DNA of 64,000 bases, from the NCBI GenBank assembly GCA_007693785.1, contig RECY01000021.1, positions 155,724 through 219,723 on the forward strand, given 5' to 3'. Positions within the stretch are counted from its first letter, which is position 1. The number at the start of each line of letters is the position of its first letter. Shown here in pieces: positions 9,664-20,975 of the stretch. This DNA is from Phycisphaerales bacterium. GTDB lineage: Bacteria > Planctomycetota > Phycisphaerae > Phycisphaerales > UBA1924. The notes below the pieces were generated by a model that saw nothing but the letters and a program-made list of their open reading frames with translations, searched no databases and was not told the DNA's origin. Position numbers and translations under genes: made by a program.

Positions 9664-11151
9664 TTGCTCAAGAAGCAGCATCAGCTGTTCGTTGCGTTGC
9701 TTGTGACGCTCGACGCGATCGTGATCGCAGCGGCCTGCTACGCGGCGTGGCTCCCGCTCCGTCTCTACTTCCGGGCCGAGGTCGGCTTTGGGCTGCCCGT
9801 GAGCTGGGAATCCTGGGTCAAGGAGCCGTTGCTCCCCTTCGCGATCCCGATCACGCTCTACGCCTTTTATGTCCTCGGGCTCTACCGCCCCCGGCGGGAC
9901 CGGAGCCTGTGGGGTGAGATGGGCTCGGTCGTCCGGGCGTGTCTGGCGGCGGTCGCGGTGCTGATCGTGGCGCTGTGGGCGGTGGGGAGCGACCTGATCG
10001 GGCGTGGGTCCCCGTTGCCGACGATCACAGCCTTCGGGCAGGTCATGGACGCCGGGCGGGTCCAGCTCGGGCTGCTCACGCTCATGCTCCCGGGCTTGTT
10101 GCTCGCCTACCGCCTCGCGTTCCGCATCGGGCTGCGCACGCTGCGCCGCCGGGGCTGGAACCTGCGCCACGTCGCGATCATCGGCACCGGGCGGCTGGGG
10201 CAGATCGCCTGCCGCACGCTCAGCCGAAACTCATGGACCGGCATCCACGTCGGGTTCTTCATCAGCCACCATGAAACCACCGCGCGGGAGACCTGCCTCG
10301 GGCGACCCGTCGTCGGCGGCCTGCGGGATCTGGAAGAGATCCTCTCCCAGAACAAGCTCGACGCCGTCTATATCTGCCTGCCCAACGCCAAGGCCGCCAA
10401 GCTGCCGCAGGTCCTCAAAACGCTCGAGAAATTCGTGGTGGACGTGCGGGTGATCCCCGACGTGCAGCCGCGGTATCTCCCGCAGTCGATGACCGTCGCG
10501 GAGCTCGACGGCATGCCCGTGCTCAGCTACCGCGAATGCCCGACCCTCGGGCTCGGGGGCTTCGGCAAGCGACTGCTCGACATCCTCGGCGCCTCGATGG
10601 CGATGGTCCTGTTCAGCCCGATCATGCTCCTCTGCGCCCTGGCGGTCCGCCTCGGCGGGCCCGGCCCGATCATTTTCAAGCAACGCCGCGTCAGCCTCGG
10701 CGGCGAACGCTTCAAGATCTACAAGTTCCGCACCATGTACCACGTCGAGGACGAATCAGCCCCCGCCCGCGGCGAGGGCGAGGACGCCTGGACCACGCGC
10801 GACGACCCGCGTGTCACCCCCATCGGACGCTTCCTCCGCAAAACCAGCCTCGACGAACTCCCCCAGCTTCTCAACGTCCTCAAGGGCGACATGTCCCTCG
10901 TCGGCCCCCGCCCCGAGCGACCCGAGCTCATCGAACGCTTCCGCGAAGACTGGCGCGGCTACATGCTCCGCCAGCACGTTAAAGCCGGCATCACCGGCTG
11001 GGCCCAGGTCAACGGCCTCCGCGGCGACACCTGCCTCAAAAAGCGGCTCCAGCACGACCTCTACTACGTCCGCCACTGGTCCCTCGGCTTCGACCTCAAG
11101 ATCCTCTGGCTCACCCTCTTCCGAGGCTTCATCCACCGCAACGCCCACTGA
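9664..11151 (+). CDS. Polyprenyl-phosphate sugar-1-phosphate transferase (exopolysaccharide/O-antigen initiating enzyme)
   Basis: This membrane enzyme transfers a sugar-1-phosphate to undecaprenyl phosphate, starting exopolysaccharide or O-antigen synthesis. The ~495-residue protein has an N-terminal block of about four membrane helices, then a CoA-binding-like Rossmann region starting HVAIIGTGRLGQ. Another membrane helix leads into the catalytic bacterial sugar transferase domain, with KRLLDILGA, KIYKFRTM, LDELPQLLNVLKGDMSLVGP and a C-terminal GITGWAQVNG. The domain order matches the WcaJ/EpsE type. I chose TTG at 9664 because GGGAG lies at 9651-9655; a GTG at 9592 would add 24 residues. No glycosyltransferase cluster is adjacent. 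Confidence 0.9.
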   Translation: MLKKQHQLFVALLVTLDAIVIAAACYAAWLPLRLYFRAEVGFGLPVSWESWVKEPLLPFAIPITLYAFYVLGLYRPRRDRSLWGEMGSVVRACLAAVAVLIVALWAVGSDLIGRGSPLPTITAFGQVMDAGRVQLGLLTLMLPGLLLAYRLAFRIGLRTLRRRGWNLRHVAIIGTGRLGQIACRTLSRNSWTGIHVGFFISHHETTARETCLGRPVVGGLRDLEEILSQNKLDAVYICLPNAKAAKLPQVLKTLEKFVVDVRVIPDVQPRYLPQSMTVAELDGMPVLSYRECPTLGLGGFGKRLLDILGASMAMVLFSPIMLLCALAVRLGGPGPIIFKQRRVSLGGERFKIYKFRTMYHVEDESAPARGEGEDAWTTRDDPRVTPIGRFLRKTSLDELPQLLNVLKGDMSLVGPRPERPELIERFREDWRGYMLRQHVKAGITGWAQVNGLRGDTCLKKRLQHDLYYVRHWSLGFDLKILWLTLFRGFIHRNAH

Positions 11152-11209
11152 GCCTGGACGAGCCGCGACCGTGAGGGAGCGGTCCGGGAGAGCCATCAGT
11201 GATCAGTTC

Positions 11210-11360
11210 GGTGCCACGGAAACGCGGAGCCGACCTTCCGAGGTTGGCGGAGCTTTTCCGTGCTCGGATGCGGACGGTGGCGGCAAGCGGGAAGAGCGTG
11301 GGAGAACGGGGAGTCCCGGAAAAGCTCCGCCGCGGCGGCTCCGCGTTTCCGGGGCACCGG
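11210..11360 (+). repeat. Family B two-hairpin element, copy B2
   Basis: Hairpin 1 (11210-11266) has outer arms ACGGAAA/TTTCCGT and tip stem GCCGACC/GGTTGGC. Hairpin 2 (11315-11360) has GGAAAAGCTCCGCC facing GGCTCCGCGTTTCC. It lies between two co-directional genes, the sugar transferase and the amylase, and fills most of the 285-base gap. It is the reverse complement, with small changes, of B3. Confidence 0.88.
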
Positions 11361-11436
11361 ACGCTCTTGTGCGCCGATGCGTGACGATACCTCCGGGCAA
11401 GCATCCTGGCACACACGATCGCGGTACGCTTCTCCC

Positions 11437-13074
11437 ATGCTTCAGACCATGCACCGCCGCGTCGCCCTTGTCGCGTTCACGCTCACCGCTGTCCTTCTCG
11501 CCATCCCGACCTACGGGCAGGCGACCACCGAGGAACGCGCCCGCGCCCGCGACGCCGACCGACCCGCCCCGGCCGCCGAGCGATTCGGAGCCGACCATCG
11601 AGACCACCTCGACCACTGGTGGCACGACGCGACCTTCTACCACCTCTTCGTCCGCAGCTTCTACGACTCCACCGGCGACGGCATCGGCGACTTCCGCGGG
11701 CTCATTGAAAAGCTCGACTACCTCAACGACGGCGACCCGAACACCGACACCGACCTCGGTATCGACGCCATCTGGCTCATGCCCATCCACCCCGCCCCCA
11801 GCTACCACGGCTACGACGTCGCCGACTACCGCGCCATCAACCCCGAGCACGGCACCACCGAGGACTTCAAAGCCTTCATGGAAGCCTGCAAAGCACGCGG
11901 CATCCGCGTCGTCATCGACCTGGTCATCAACCACAGCTCCAGCCGGCACGAGTGGTTCCAGAAGTCCGTCGACCCCGACTCCGAATACCGCGACTGGTAC
12001 ATCTGGCGCAACGAGCGCCCCGACTGGCGCGGCCCGTGGGGACAGAACGTCTGGCATCCCAGCCCCGCCAACGACGGCACCTACTACTACGGCATCTTCT
12101 GGCACGGCATGCCCGATCTCAACTTCGAGCACGAGCCCGTCACCGAAGCGATCTTCGACCTCATGCGTTACTGGCTGCACGATATGGACATCGACGGCTT
12201 CCGCCTCGACGCCATCCGCCACCTCATCGAGGACGGCCCCATCCAGGAGAACACCCCCGCGACCCACGCCTGGCTGCGCCGGTTCTTCGACGAAACCAAG
12301 CGTCTCAAGCCCGACGCCTTCAGCGTCGGCGAGGTCTGGAGTGGGACCGAGGACGTGAGCCGCTACGTCGGCGATCAGATGGACACGGCCTTCGAGTTCG
12401 GGCTCTCCTACGCGCTGGTTGACGCCCTGCGCGACGCCAAGGCCGAGCGGCTCGTGGGCGCGCTCCGCGAGGTCGAGCGCGTCTACCCGCTCGGCATGTA
12501 CGCGACGTTCCTGCGCAACCACGACCAGCCCCGCGTGATGCACGAGCTCGGTAACCGGGAGGAGCTCGCGCGCCTCGCGGCAGCGATTCAGTTCACGCTC
12601 CCCGGCGTGCCGTTTATTTACTACGGCGAGGAGCTCGCCATGTCGGCCGACAAGCCTGACCCGCAGCTCCGCACCCCGATGCCGTGGACGGATGAGGCGG
12701 GCACCGTCGGCTTCACGACCGGCGAGCCCTGGATCGCGCCCAAGCCGGACTACGAGACCGTCAACGTGCGCACGCAGCTCGGCGACCCGAGCTCGATGCT
12801 GACGCACTACCAGCGCCTGATCCGCGTGCGTCAGCAGGAGGAAGCCCTGCGCCGCGGCGAGCTGACGCTGCTCGACTCGTCGCACGAGAGTGTGCTCGCG
12901 TTCGTGCGCGAGTTCGAGGGCGAGCGCGTGCTCTGCGTCTTCAACCTCGGGGCTGAGCCGGTGCAGGGTCTGGGCCTGAACGTCGAGCCGCGGCGCGGGC
13001 AGAGCCTCCTGGGCGATACCCCCGCCGACCGCCTGTCGGCCCACGGCTTCATGATCGTGAAGCTGGCGGACTGA
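11437..13074 (+). CDS. Secreted GH13 alpha-amylase family glycosidase
   Basis: This 545-residue exported enzyme cleaves or rearranges alpha-glucosidic bonds. An N-terminal signal peptide (RRVALVAFTLTAVLLAIPTYGQA) precedes a GH13 barrel beginning WWHDATFYHLFVRSFYDS. The four conserved regions are present: DLVINHSS; DGFRLDAIRH with nucleophile Asp258; VGEVWSG with acid/base Glu299; RNHDQPR with transition-state Asp363. A short C-terminal beta domain (ESVLAFVREFEGERVLCVFNL) follows. The pattern resembles periplasmic alpha-glucosidase/trehalose-synthase-like members, but the exact specificity cannot be read. An ATG 12 bases downstream (11449) is an alternative start. Confidence 0.93.
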   Translation: MLQTMHRRVALVAFTLTAVLLAIPTYGQATTEERARARDADRPAPAAERFGADHRDHLDHWWHDATFYHLFVRSFYDSTGDGIGDFRGLIEKLDYLNDGDPNTDTDLGIDAIWLMPIHPAPSYHGYDVADYRAINPEHGTTEDFKAFMEACKARGIRVVIDLVINHSSSRHEWFQKSVDPDSEYRDWYIWRNERPDWRGPWGQNVWHPSPANDGTYYYGIFWHGMPDLNFEHEPVTEAIFDLMRYWLHDMDIDGFRLDAIRHLIEDGPIQENTPATHAWLRRFFDETKRLKPDAFSVGEVWSGTEDVSRYVGDQMDTAFEFGLSYALVDALRDAKAERLVGALREVERVYPLGMYATFLRNHDQPRVMHELGNREELARLAAAIQFTLPGVPFIYYGEELAMSADKPDPQLRTPMPWTDEAGTVGFTTGEPWIAPKPDYETVNVRTQLGDPSSMLTHYQRLIRVRQQEEALRRGELTLLDSSHESVLAFVREFEGERVLCVFNLGAEPVQGLGLNVEPRRGQSLLGDTPADRLSAHGFMIVKLAD

Positions 13075-13090
13075 GAGGGTGGGGTAGCGA

Positions 13091-13172
13091 CTAGGGATTA
13101 GCCATCAGCCATCAGCCATCAGCCATCAGCCTGTATCCATGCTGATGGCAGATCCCTGATCCCTGATGGCTC
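13091..13172. repeat. Short tandem and inverted repeat (GCCATCA units)
   Basis: Four GCCATCA units in tandem are followed by GCTGATGGC and two copies of ATCCCTGAT, which are complementary to the first part. The segment can fold on itself. It lies just upstream of mnmG, ending within about 25 bases of its start. Its pattern is unlike families A and B. Confidence 0.6.
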
Positions 13173-13195
13173 TCCAGCCGATCTACCATCCTCCC

Positions 13196-15118
<1,923 letters not shown>

Positions 15119-15130
15119 AGTGCTGTCCCT

Positions 15131-15156
15131 GGTGGCACAGCTCTCTGAGCTGTGTT
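15131..15156. repeat. A-related palindrome (GTGGCACAG type)
   Basis: GTGG precedes a perfect 8-bp stem CACAGCTC/GAGCTGTG with loop TCT. It shares the GTGGCACA edge of family A but has a different stem. It lies just after mnmG and before element B3. Confidence 0.65.
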
Positions 15157-15174
15157 TCTGGTTGCTTCCAACTC

Positions 15175-15334
15175 TGGTGCCCCGGAAACGCGGAGCCGCC
15201 GCGGCGCAGCTTTTCCGGGACTCCCCGTTCTCCCACACTCTTCCCGCCAGCCACCAGCAGCCGCACCGTGCGTACCCGAGCACGGAAAAGCTCCGCCGAC
15301 CTCGGAAGGTCGGCTCCGCGTTTCCGTGGCACCG
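15175..15334 (-). repeat. Family B two-hairpin element, copy B3
   Basis: Read on the minus strand this copy closely matches B2: GGTGCCACGGAAACGCGGAG, tip stem GCCGACC/GGTCGGC, TTTTCCGTG, then a spacer, then GGAAAAGC facing GCGTTTCCGGGGCACC. It occupies the gap between the convergent genes mnmG and the UVR-motif gene. Confidence 0.88.
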
Positions 15335-15361
15335 AGAGATAGAGGGCTGTGCAGCCGAGAT

Positions 15362-16300
15362 TTACTCGCGGATCAGGCGGAGCTCGTCGCGGAGGATCGC
15401 GGCCAGTTCGTAGTTCTCGCGTTCGAGCGCTTCCTGCAGGCGTTGGCGGAGTTCGGTTTTTTGGCTGACGGGGAGCTTCGGGACGAGCGCTTCGCGCATG
15501 CCGCGGAGCATGTCGGCTTCGGACGAGGCCTCGAACGCCTCGGGATGCCCGAGGTCGGTGAAGTAGTCTTTGAGCGTTTCGAGGCCCTGATCGATCGCGA
15601 AGATGGCGGCTTTGGGCTCGTTGTCCTTGAGCGCCTGGCTGGCGGCCGCCCGGGCGCGCATCATCATGATGTAGGGGCGGAACTGCTCCATCGCGGCGCG
15701 GTCTTCGGGCGTGGCGGCGTGCTTGCGGCAGAGGTCCAGCACGCGGAGGTTGCGCGTCGTGTCGCGCACCACGCCCTCGTAGTCGTCCACGACCAGGAGG
15801 GCGATGTAGCGGTGGTAATACTGCACGGCCTCCTCGCGCAGCTCGCGGCAGGCGTCGGGGCCGAGCTGGAGGGCGGCGGGGGCCGGGGCGTCGTCCTCGA
15901 TCGGGTGGGCGTCGGCGGGGCGGTCGCCCAGCCCGCCAGCGGGCGGGCGGTCGTCGCCGTCGTCGAAGGACGCGGGCTCGCTGGCGTCCGGGTCGGGCTC
16001 GTGGTCCGCCTCGGCGTTCTCGCTCGTCTCATCGTCGGCCGCGGCGCGGGGCGACGGCGCGTCGGGGTCGAGCCCGAACTCGGCGATCTTGTCCAAGCGG
16101 TCCTCGTGATAGTCGAGGAGCGAATCGAACCCGTGGGGGCGCTGCCCGTCGGGACGGCCCTCGGTGCGCATCTGGAGCAGGCCGAGGTCGAGGCGGACCT
16201 GGATCAGGGGCTCGCCGTCGGAGCCGCGGATCACGCGGACGTTGATCCGCCCGGGTTCAAACGGCCATTCACGCAGGAGCTCGGTCAGGTCGCGGTTCAT
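15362..16300 (-). CDS. UvrB/UvrC-motif (UVR) domain protein
   Basis: This 312-residue protein ends with a UVR motif (about residues 278-305, LRQRLQEALERENYELAAIL), the helical hairpin by which UvrB binds UvrC and which also occurs in ClpC/McsA-type proteins. The middle holds a long acidic, low-complexity stretch rich in Asp/Glu/Pro/Ala (about 75-145), followed by a helical region. No zinc fingers of McsA are visible. Its role is unknown; a protein-protein adaptor is the safest description. The ATG at 16300 follows in frame from the first plausible N-terminus MNRDLTELLREWPFEPGRI. Confidence 0.75.
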   Translation of the reverse strand: MNRDLTELLREWPFEPGRINVRVIRGSDGEPLIQVRLDLGLLQMRTEGRPDGQRPHGFDSLLDYHEDRLDKIAEFGLDPDAPSPRAAADDETSENAEADHEPDPDASEPASFDDGDDRPPAGGLGDRPADAHPIEDDAPAPAALQLGPDACRELREEAVQYYHRYIALLVVDDYEGVVRDTTRNLRVLDLCRKHAATPEDRAAMEQFRPYIMMMRARAAASQALKDNEPKAAIFAIDQGLETLKDYFTDLGHPEAFEASSEADMLRGMREALVPKLPVSQKTELRQRLQEALERENYELAAILRDELRLIRE

Positions 16301-16849
16301 CGTCGTGGGTCGGCTCCGTCGTGGGTTGGGCCCGTGCCCCGGTTGGGGGGCTTGCCGAGGGCTTCCCTTCGGGGAAGAATCGACGTCTCGGACGCGAATG
16401 ATATGGGCACGGCGGCCCGGTCCGGATGTCCTTCGCCTGGCGATCTGGGATGGATCGCTCGGGCCCGATCGCGGGGCCCGAAGCAGACGCCGCACGGATG
16501 TGAAAATAGATGGTTTGGGCGGCCCGGGTTGTCGGGGCGGTTTCGTCGCGGATTCCGTGGAATTCGCCGGTCCGGTGGGGTGTTTGCTGGTCGGGCGTGT
16601 CGGCGTGCGTTGGTTGGGCGCAACTCGGACCCGCCGGGAGCGCCGATCCGTTCCAAGCTGTCAAGTCGATCGGTTCGTGGCATCGGGAAAGGTGGCCGAT
16701 GCGAAGGTTTGAGGGCCGAACCCCGATGGAACCGGGCGATGCACGGCACGAATCGAAATTTGTTCTCGGAATTGACTGGCACGGTCGCAAAGTGGGGGTA
16801 CGTTCCCCTCCGGAGTGGCATCCTGACCGTGGGAAGAGAGTGAGTGGCA
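16301..16849. other. Intergenic region upstream of the sigma factor gene
   Basis: This 549-base gap lies between the divergent UVR-motif gene and the sigma factor gene. No credible coding region is seen in it. A weak promoter-like TTGACT occurs at 16772-16777, and a small GGGG/CCCC hairpin at about 16795-16808 would lie in the sigma factor leader. Both promoters of the divergent pair must be here. Confidence 0.5.
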
Positions 16850-17842
16850 ATGAGTGGCGCCATAAAGCGGGCCCGCGCGGTCCGTGAAGTCGAATCCGAC
16901 CTGCAGATGTACCTGCGCGAGATCAATGAGGTCTCCCTTCTCTCGGCAGAGGAGGAGCGGGAACTTGGTTGGGCGATCATCAACGACAACTGCCCACGGG
17001 CACGCGAACGGATGATTCGGGCCAACCTGCGTCTGGTAGTCGCGATCGCGAAAAATTACAACAACCGTGGGCTCCCCCTCACCGACCTGATCGAGGAGGG
17101 GAACATCGGGCTGATGCGAGCCGTGGACGGGTTCGACCCGGCCCAGGGGGCTCGGTTCAGCACGTACGGGAGCTGGTGGATCAAGCAGGCGATCAAGCGC
17201 GCGTTGATGAACGCGGCGCAGCCGATCCACGTCCCGGCGTACATGGTGGAGCTGATCGCGAAGTGGAAGGTGGCGAGCCGCCAGCTCGAGGCGGAGCTGG
17301 GGCATGTGCCGACGGTGGAGCAGCTCGCCGAGCACATGGACCTTCCGGTGAAGAAGATTCGGATCATCAAGCGCGCGGTCCGCGCGTTCAAGGCGCCGCC
17401 GCAGGAGAGCATGGGTCGCGAGGGTGAGGCGCCGACGCTGAGCCAGATCGTGGCCGACGAGCGCACGGGCACGCCGGACGACCACGCACTCCGCGGGGAA
17501 GAGCTGGACGTGCTGCGTCGCCTGCTGGCGTCGATCGACGAGCGTGAGGCAAGGATCCTGCGTTTGCGTTTCGGGCTGGAGGGTCAGGAGCCGCTGACGC
17601 TGAAGCAGATCGCGACCGAGGTCGGGATCAGCCGCGAGCGCGTCCGTCAGATCGTGGACGAGGCGTTGACAAAGCTGAACGCGCAGCTCAACGACGATCG
17701 CCCGAGCAAGTACATCCGCCCGGACCTGCGCCGCGAGACGGAGACGCGGGCCGACGAGTTTGAGCGTCAGGGACGCAACGCCGGGTTGCACGGCTCGGCT
17801 CGCCGGGCGCAGCCGCGGATCCGGCTCTCGACGAGCGCGTGA
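16850..17842 (+). CDS. RNA polymerase sigma factor, RpoD/SigA family (short form)
   Basis: This 331-residue sigma-70 factor directs RNA polymerase to promoters. Region 1.2 is visible (DLQMYLREINEVSLLSAEEE), then region 2 (RANLRLVVAIAKNY, DLIEEGNIGLMRAVDGFDP, FSTYGSWWIKQAIKRAL), region 3 (HVPAYMVELIAKW) and region 4 with the helix-turn-helix SRERVRQI. The regulatory region 1.1 of large primary sigma factors is missing. It could be the primary factor of this lineage or a group 2 paralogue. A GTG at 16844 is an alternative start; GGGAAGAGAG at 16831-16840 fits the ATG at 16850. An arginine-rich C-terminal tail follows region 4. A strong terminator lies downstream. Confidence 0.92.
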   Translation: MSGAIKRARAVREVESDLQMYLREINEVSLLSAEEERELGWAIINDNCPRARERMIRANLRLVVAIAKNYNNRGLPLTDLIEEGNIGLMRAVDGFDPAQGARFSTYGSWWIKQAIKRALMNAAQPIHVPAYMVELIAKWKVASRQLEAELGHVPTVEQLAEHMDLPVKKIRIIKRAVRAFKAPPQESMGREGEAPTLSQIVADERTGTPDDHALRGEELDVLRRLLASIDEREARILRLRFGLEGQEPLTLKQIATEVGISRERVRQIVDEALTKLNAQLNDDRPSKYIRPDLRRETETRADEFERQGRNAGLHGSARRAQPRIRLSTSA

Positions 17843-17888
17843 GCGCACGCCCGCACCGGGCGTCACCGAAGCATAAGAACAACTGGGA

Positions 17889-17921
17889 AGATCCGGGTCG
17901 CTGAGCGGCCCGGATCTTTTA
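17889..17921 (+). terminator. Rho-independent terminator after the sigma factor gene
   Basis: A perfect 9-bp stem AGATCCGGG/CCCGGATCT with an 11-base loop is followed by a short T run. It begins 47 bases after the sigma factor stop codon. Confidence 0.85.
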
Positions 17922-17958
17922 TGTCGTCATCTCAGAGCATTCGAGAACGGGGAGGGCG

Positions 17959-17996
17959 GGAGCACGGACCTCTCGGAAGAGGTCAGTGGCACAGGG
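17959..17996 (-). repeat. Family A palindrome, copy A4
   Basis: GGGAGCAC is followed by GGACCTCT, CGGA and AGAGGTCA, then GTGGCACA. The stem reads CCTCT/AGAGG where A1, A2, A5 and A7 have CCTTG/CAAGG, so both arms changed together. It lies just before the alanine dehydrogenase stop codon. Confidence 0.8.
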
Positions 17997-18006
17997 TCAG
18001 CATGGA

Positions 18007-19119
18007 TTAGGCCGTCACGACTTCGAGGTCGTGGGCTTCGGCGACGGGGCGGTTGAGGAGCTTGCCGCGGTCGATGTTGACGGCCATCCGGAAGCCGGGC
18101 TCGGCGGCGGCGAGCTTCTCGTAGCCCTGGTTGGCGAGGCGGACGGTCCAGGGGAGCGTCGCGTTGTTGAGGGCCTGGGTGCTGGTGCGGGCGACCGCGC
18201 CGGGCATGTTGCCGACGCAGTAGTGGACGACGCCGTCGATGGTGTAGGTGGGCGTGCCGTGGGTGGTGACCTTGCTGGTCTCGACGCACCCGCCCTGGTC
18301 GATGGAGACGTCGACGATGACGGCCCCGTCGCGCATGCGGGCGAGGTCGGCGCGCTTGACCAGGTGCGGGGCCTTCGCGCCGGGCAGGAGGACCGCGCCG
18401 ATGATCAGGTCGGCCCAGGGGAGGTACTTCTGGATCGCGTGGGGGTCGGAGTAGATGGTGGTGACGTTGGCGGGCATGACCTCTTCGAGGAAGCGCATGC
18501 GGTCGAGGTTGACGTCCATGATGATGACGTCGGCACCCATGCCGGCGGCGATGATCGCGGCGTTCTGTCCGACGACGCCGCCGCCGAGGACGAGGACGTG
18601 CCCGGGCTCGACGCCTGGGACGCCCCCGAGGAGGACGCCGCGCCCGCCCTGGGGCCGCTCGAGGTACTTGGCGCCTTCCTGGGTCGCCATGCGTCCGGCG
18701 ATCTCGCTCATGGGCGTGAGCAGGGGGAGGGTGGGGCGTCCCATCGGGCCGGGGGCTTCGAGGGTCTCGTAAGCGATCGCGACGATGTTGCGCTCGAGGC
18801 AGGCGAGGGTGAGCTCTTTCGACGCGGCGAAGTGGAAGTAGGTGAAGACGACCTGCCCGTCTTTCATGCGGGGGTACTCGACGGGCTGGGGCTCTTTGAC
18901 CTTGACGATCATGTCGGCCTTGGCCCAGACCTCGTCGGCGGTGGGGAGAACGGTCGCGCCGATCTTCTGGTAGTCCTCGTCGGTGAAGCCGGTGCCGTCG
19001 CCGGCGCCGGTTTCGACGTAGACCTTGTGCCCGGCCCGGGTGAGCAGGTCCGCGCCGACGGGGAGGAGGCCGACGCGGTACTCGTCCGCCTTCACTTCTT
19101 TCGGAACACCGACGATCAT
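18007..19119 (-). CDS. ald: Alanine dehydrogenase
   Basis: This enzyme interconverts L-alanine and pyruvate plus ammonia with NAD. The 370-residue protein matches the family length and starts with [18 protein letters not shown]. It contains the substrate-site MIVKVKEPQ with catalytic Lys, the region around TYFHFA, and the Rossmann motif [14 protein letters not shown]. Later come [10 protein letters not shown] and [15 protein letters not shown] near the C-terminus. The start is well supported, with GGAGGAAG about 8 bases upstream on the coding strand. It stands alone and converges toward the sigma factor gene, with a terminator and repeat A4 between them. Confidence 0.95.
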   Translation of the reverse strand: MIVGVPKEVKADEYRVGLLPVGADLLTRAGHKVYVETGAGDGTGFTDEDYQKIGATVLPTADEVWAKADMIVKVKEPQPVEYPRMKDGQVVFTYFHFAASKELTLACLERNIVAIAYETLEAPGPMGRPTLPLLTPMSEIAGRMATQEGAKYLERPQGGRGVLLGGVPGVEPGHVLVLGGGVVGQNAAIIAAGMGADVIIMDVNLDRMRFLEEVMPANVTTIYSDPHAIQKYLPWADLIIGAVLLPGAKAPHLVKRADLARMRDGAVIVDVSIDQGGCVETSKVTTHGTPTYTIDGVVHYCVGNMPGAVARTSTQALNNATLPWTVRLANQGYEKLAAAEPGFRMAVNIDRGKLLNRPVAEAHDLEVVTA

Positions 19120-19303
19120 GCCTGCTTCCTCCCGCACGCCGGGCGTCTGGACGCCCGGGGGCTCTCTTGTGGGCTCCGCCTCCGCCCGGGCAAAGGGCGG
19201 TCGCAATGCTAGGGACCGTGCTCCCGCTCGGCCCGCCGGTCGTCGGGGCCTCGGTCCGGGGCGATGGGCCCCGTTCGGGGCTGGTCGGCTACCATCCCCC
19301 ATC

Positions 19304-20884
19304 ATGAAGCTTTTGAACCGCCGCCGGATCGTTTGTTCGCGTCTGTGGGCCTGGTGCGTGCTCGCGTCGTGCCTGGTTGTGTGGGGTGCGCCTTCGGGGG
19401 CATCGGCGCAGGGGACGGGCGCGGTCGGGCGTGTGAACGCCGCGCTCGCGAACGTTTCCGAGGAGCGTCGGAGCGACCTGATCCTGCTCCCGCGCCTGGC
19501 GGCGATGGACGACCGTCCCGGGGTGCTGAGCGTGCGGATGGACGCGGTGCGCAAGCTGGCGGCCCACCCGGATTTCCCGGCGATGGCGTCCTGGGCGATG
19601 GGCGCGCCGCAGCGGGCGGTGCTCGAGGCGATCCGGGAAGTGACCGAGGAGACGGACTACCGCTTTGCGCACGCGTTCGCGCAGCCCTACGGGGCCGAGG
19701 GCGTGCCGATCGACCTGATCGCGGCCGGTCTCTACACCGAACTCGGGGACCCGCCGCTGCTCGCGAGCGCGCAGCACGGGTACATGGACCGGATCGCGGA
19801 CACCGGGACGCTCGTCCACGTTGAGGCGTCGCGTTTGGCGGGCGAGGGCGAGGTCCGGGCGGCGGCGGACCTGCTGGTGCGCTGGGCGTATTTCTGCCGC
19901 CAGATGGCCGACCGCCCGTTCGCGCGGGAGAAGGTCTGGGGGATGCGCGAGGCGTCGTTCGCGATGGAGCGGATCCGGGACGTGGTGTACCTGGACACGC
20001 TGAGCGGGCGTCGGTTCAGCGCTCGGGACGCCGAGGAGGTCATCGCGCAGCTCGATAGCGTGGACGGCTTCCTGGGGACCGAGCGGATCCGCGTGCCGAT
20101 CGGGGACCGCGTGGCGGCCGAGCAGGTCGCCGAGCGTGTGCTGACGGCTCGCGGGGCGAACACGGACCTGTACGCGACGACGCTGGCGCAGATCGGCGCG
20201 AGCAACCGCCCGCTTCGTCTGTTCGGTGAGGCGGCCCGGTACGAACAGGGCTCGGGCGTGCAGGCGGGGCTCTCGGACACGCGCCGGACGATCGAGGCGT
20301 TGTTCGCGGATCTGGAATCGCGGTGGCGCCTGCCGATCGACAACGCGCGTCTGCGCCGCCCGTTCGAGATGGATCGTCTGGCGCGCCCGAGCGAGCAGGC
20401 GGTCGCCGCGGTGGTCCGCGCGCGGGGGTGGGACCCGACGGAGCTGATGGCCGAGCGTGACCGCCTTCGGACCGAGATCGTGGGCACGCGTCAGGCGCTG
20501 GCGATCGTGGGATACCGGACGGCGTTCGGCGGCTTCCCGCCGGTGATCTCGTCGGTGCGCCCGCGATGGCTGCGTGCGATCGAGGCGGACCCGTTTAACC
20601 GCGATCGTGCGCGCGGGCGCGTGCCGCCGCTGGAGTATTTCGTGCCGATCCGCGACGTCCGGGCTTCGAACGACCCGCACGAGATGATCGGGACGGGATA
20701 CTTCGACTCGGCGTTCAGCGTGAGCCTGTTCGACGACACGTTTGTGCTGTACTCGGTGGGGTTCAACGGGCGTCGGAACTTCGCCGAGCGGATCGAGAAC
20801 GACTGGCGCGAGGCGGGGCGTGGTCAGGACTACCTGATCTGGCCGCCGCTCTTGTCGCTCTCGCGCGAGGCGGCGCCGGAGTGA
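19304..20884 (+). CDS. Exported protein of unknown function
   Basis: I do not recognise this 526-residue product. Its N-terminus is a clear signal peptide with Arg residues, a hydrophobic core (WAWCVLASCLVVWGA) and a probable cleavage site near ASAQ, so it is likely periplasmic. The body is mainly alpha-helical with many Asp/Arg pairs, and the C-terminal third has beta-type segments (PRWLRAIEADPFNRDRARG, YFDSAFSVSLFDDTFVLYSVG). No catalytic motif is evident. It is followed 91 bases later by trxB on the same strand, but no functional link can be shown. Confidence 0.7.
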   Translation: MKLLNRRRIVCSRLWAWCVLASCLVVWGAPSGASAQGTGAVGRVNAALANVSEERRSDLILLPRLAAMDDRPGVLSVRMDAVRKLAAHPDFPAMASWAMGAPQRAVLEAIREVTEETDYRFAHAFAQPYGAEGVPIDLIAAGLYTELGDPPLLASAQHGYMDRIADTGTLVHVEASRLAGEGEVRAAADLLVRWAYFCRQMADRPFAREKVWGMREASFAMERIRDVVYLDTLSGRRFSARDAEEVIAQLDSVDGFLGTERIRVPIGDRVAAEQVAERVLTARGANTDLYATTLAQIGASNRPLRLFGEAARYEQGSGVQAGLSDTRRTIEALFADLESRWRLPIDNARLRRPFEMDRLARPSEQAVAAVVRARGWDPTELMAERDRLRTEIVGTRQALAIVGYRTAFGGFPPVISSVRPRWLRAIEADPFNRDRARGRVPPLEYFVPIRDVRASNDPHEMIGTGYFDSAFSVSLFDDTFVLYSVGFNGRRNFAERIENDWREAGRGQDYLIWPPLLSLSREAAPE

Positions 20885-20975
20885 ACGCCGCGGCACGCAG
20901 CCGCGGGTGTTCTGGTGTGGTAGACGGGTTGGATCGGGGTCGGTGGGTTCCAAACGGATCGGAGTGTTCACCCGC

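Noticed and set aside
13091..13172. CRISPR array suggested by GCCATCA tandem units
   Set aside because: Units are only seven bases, with no spacers of even length and no cas genes nearby.
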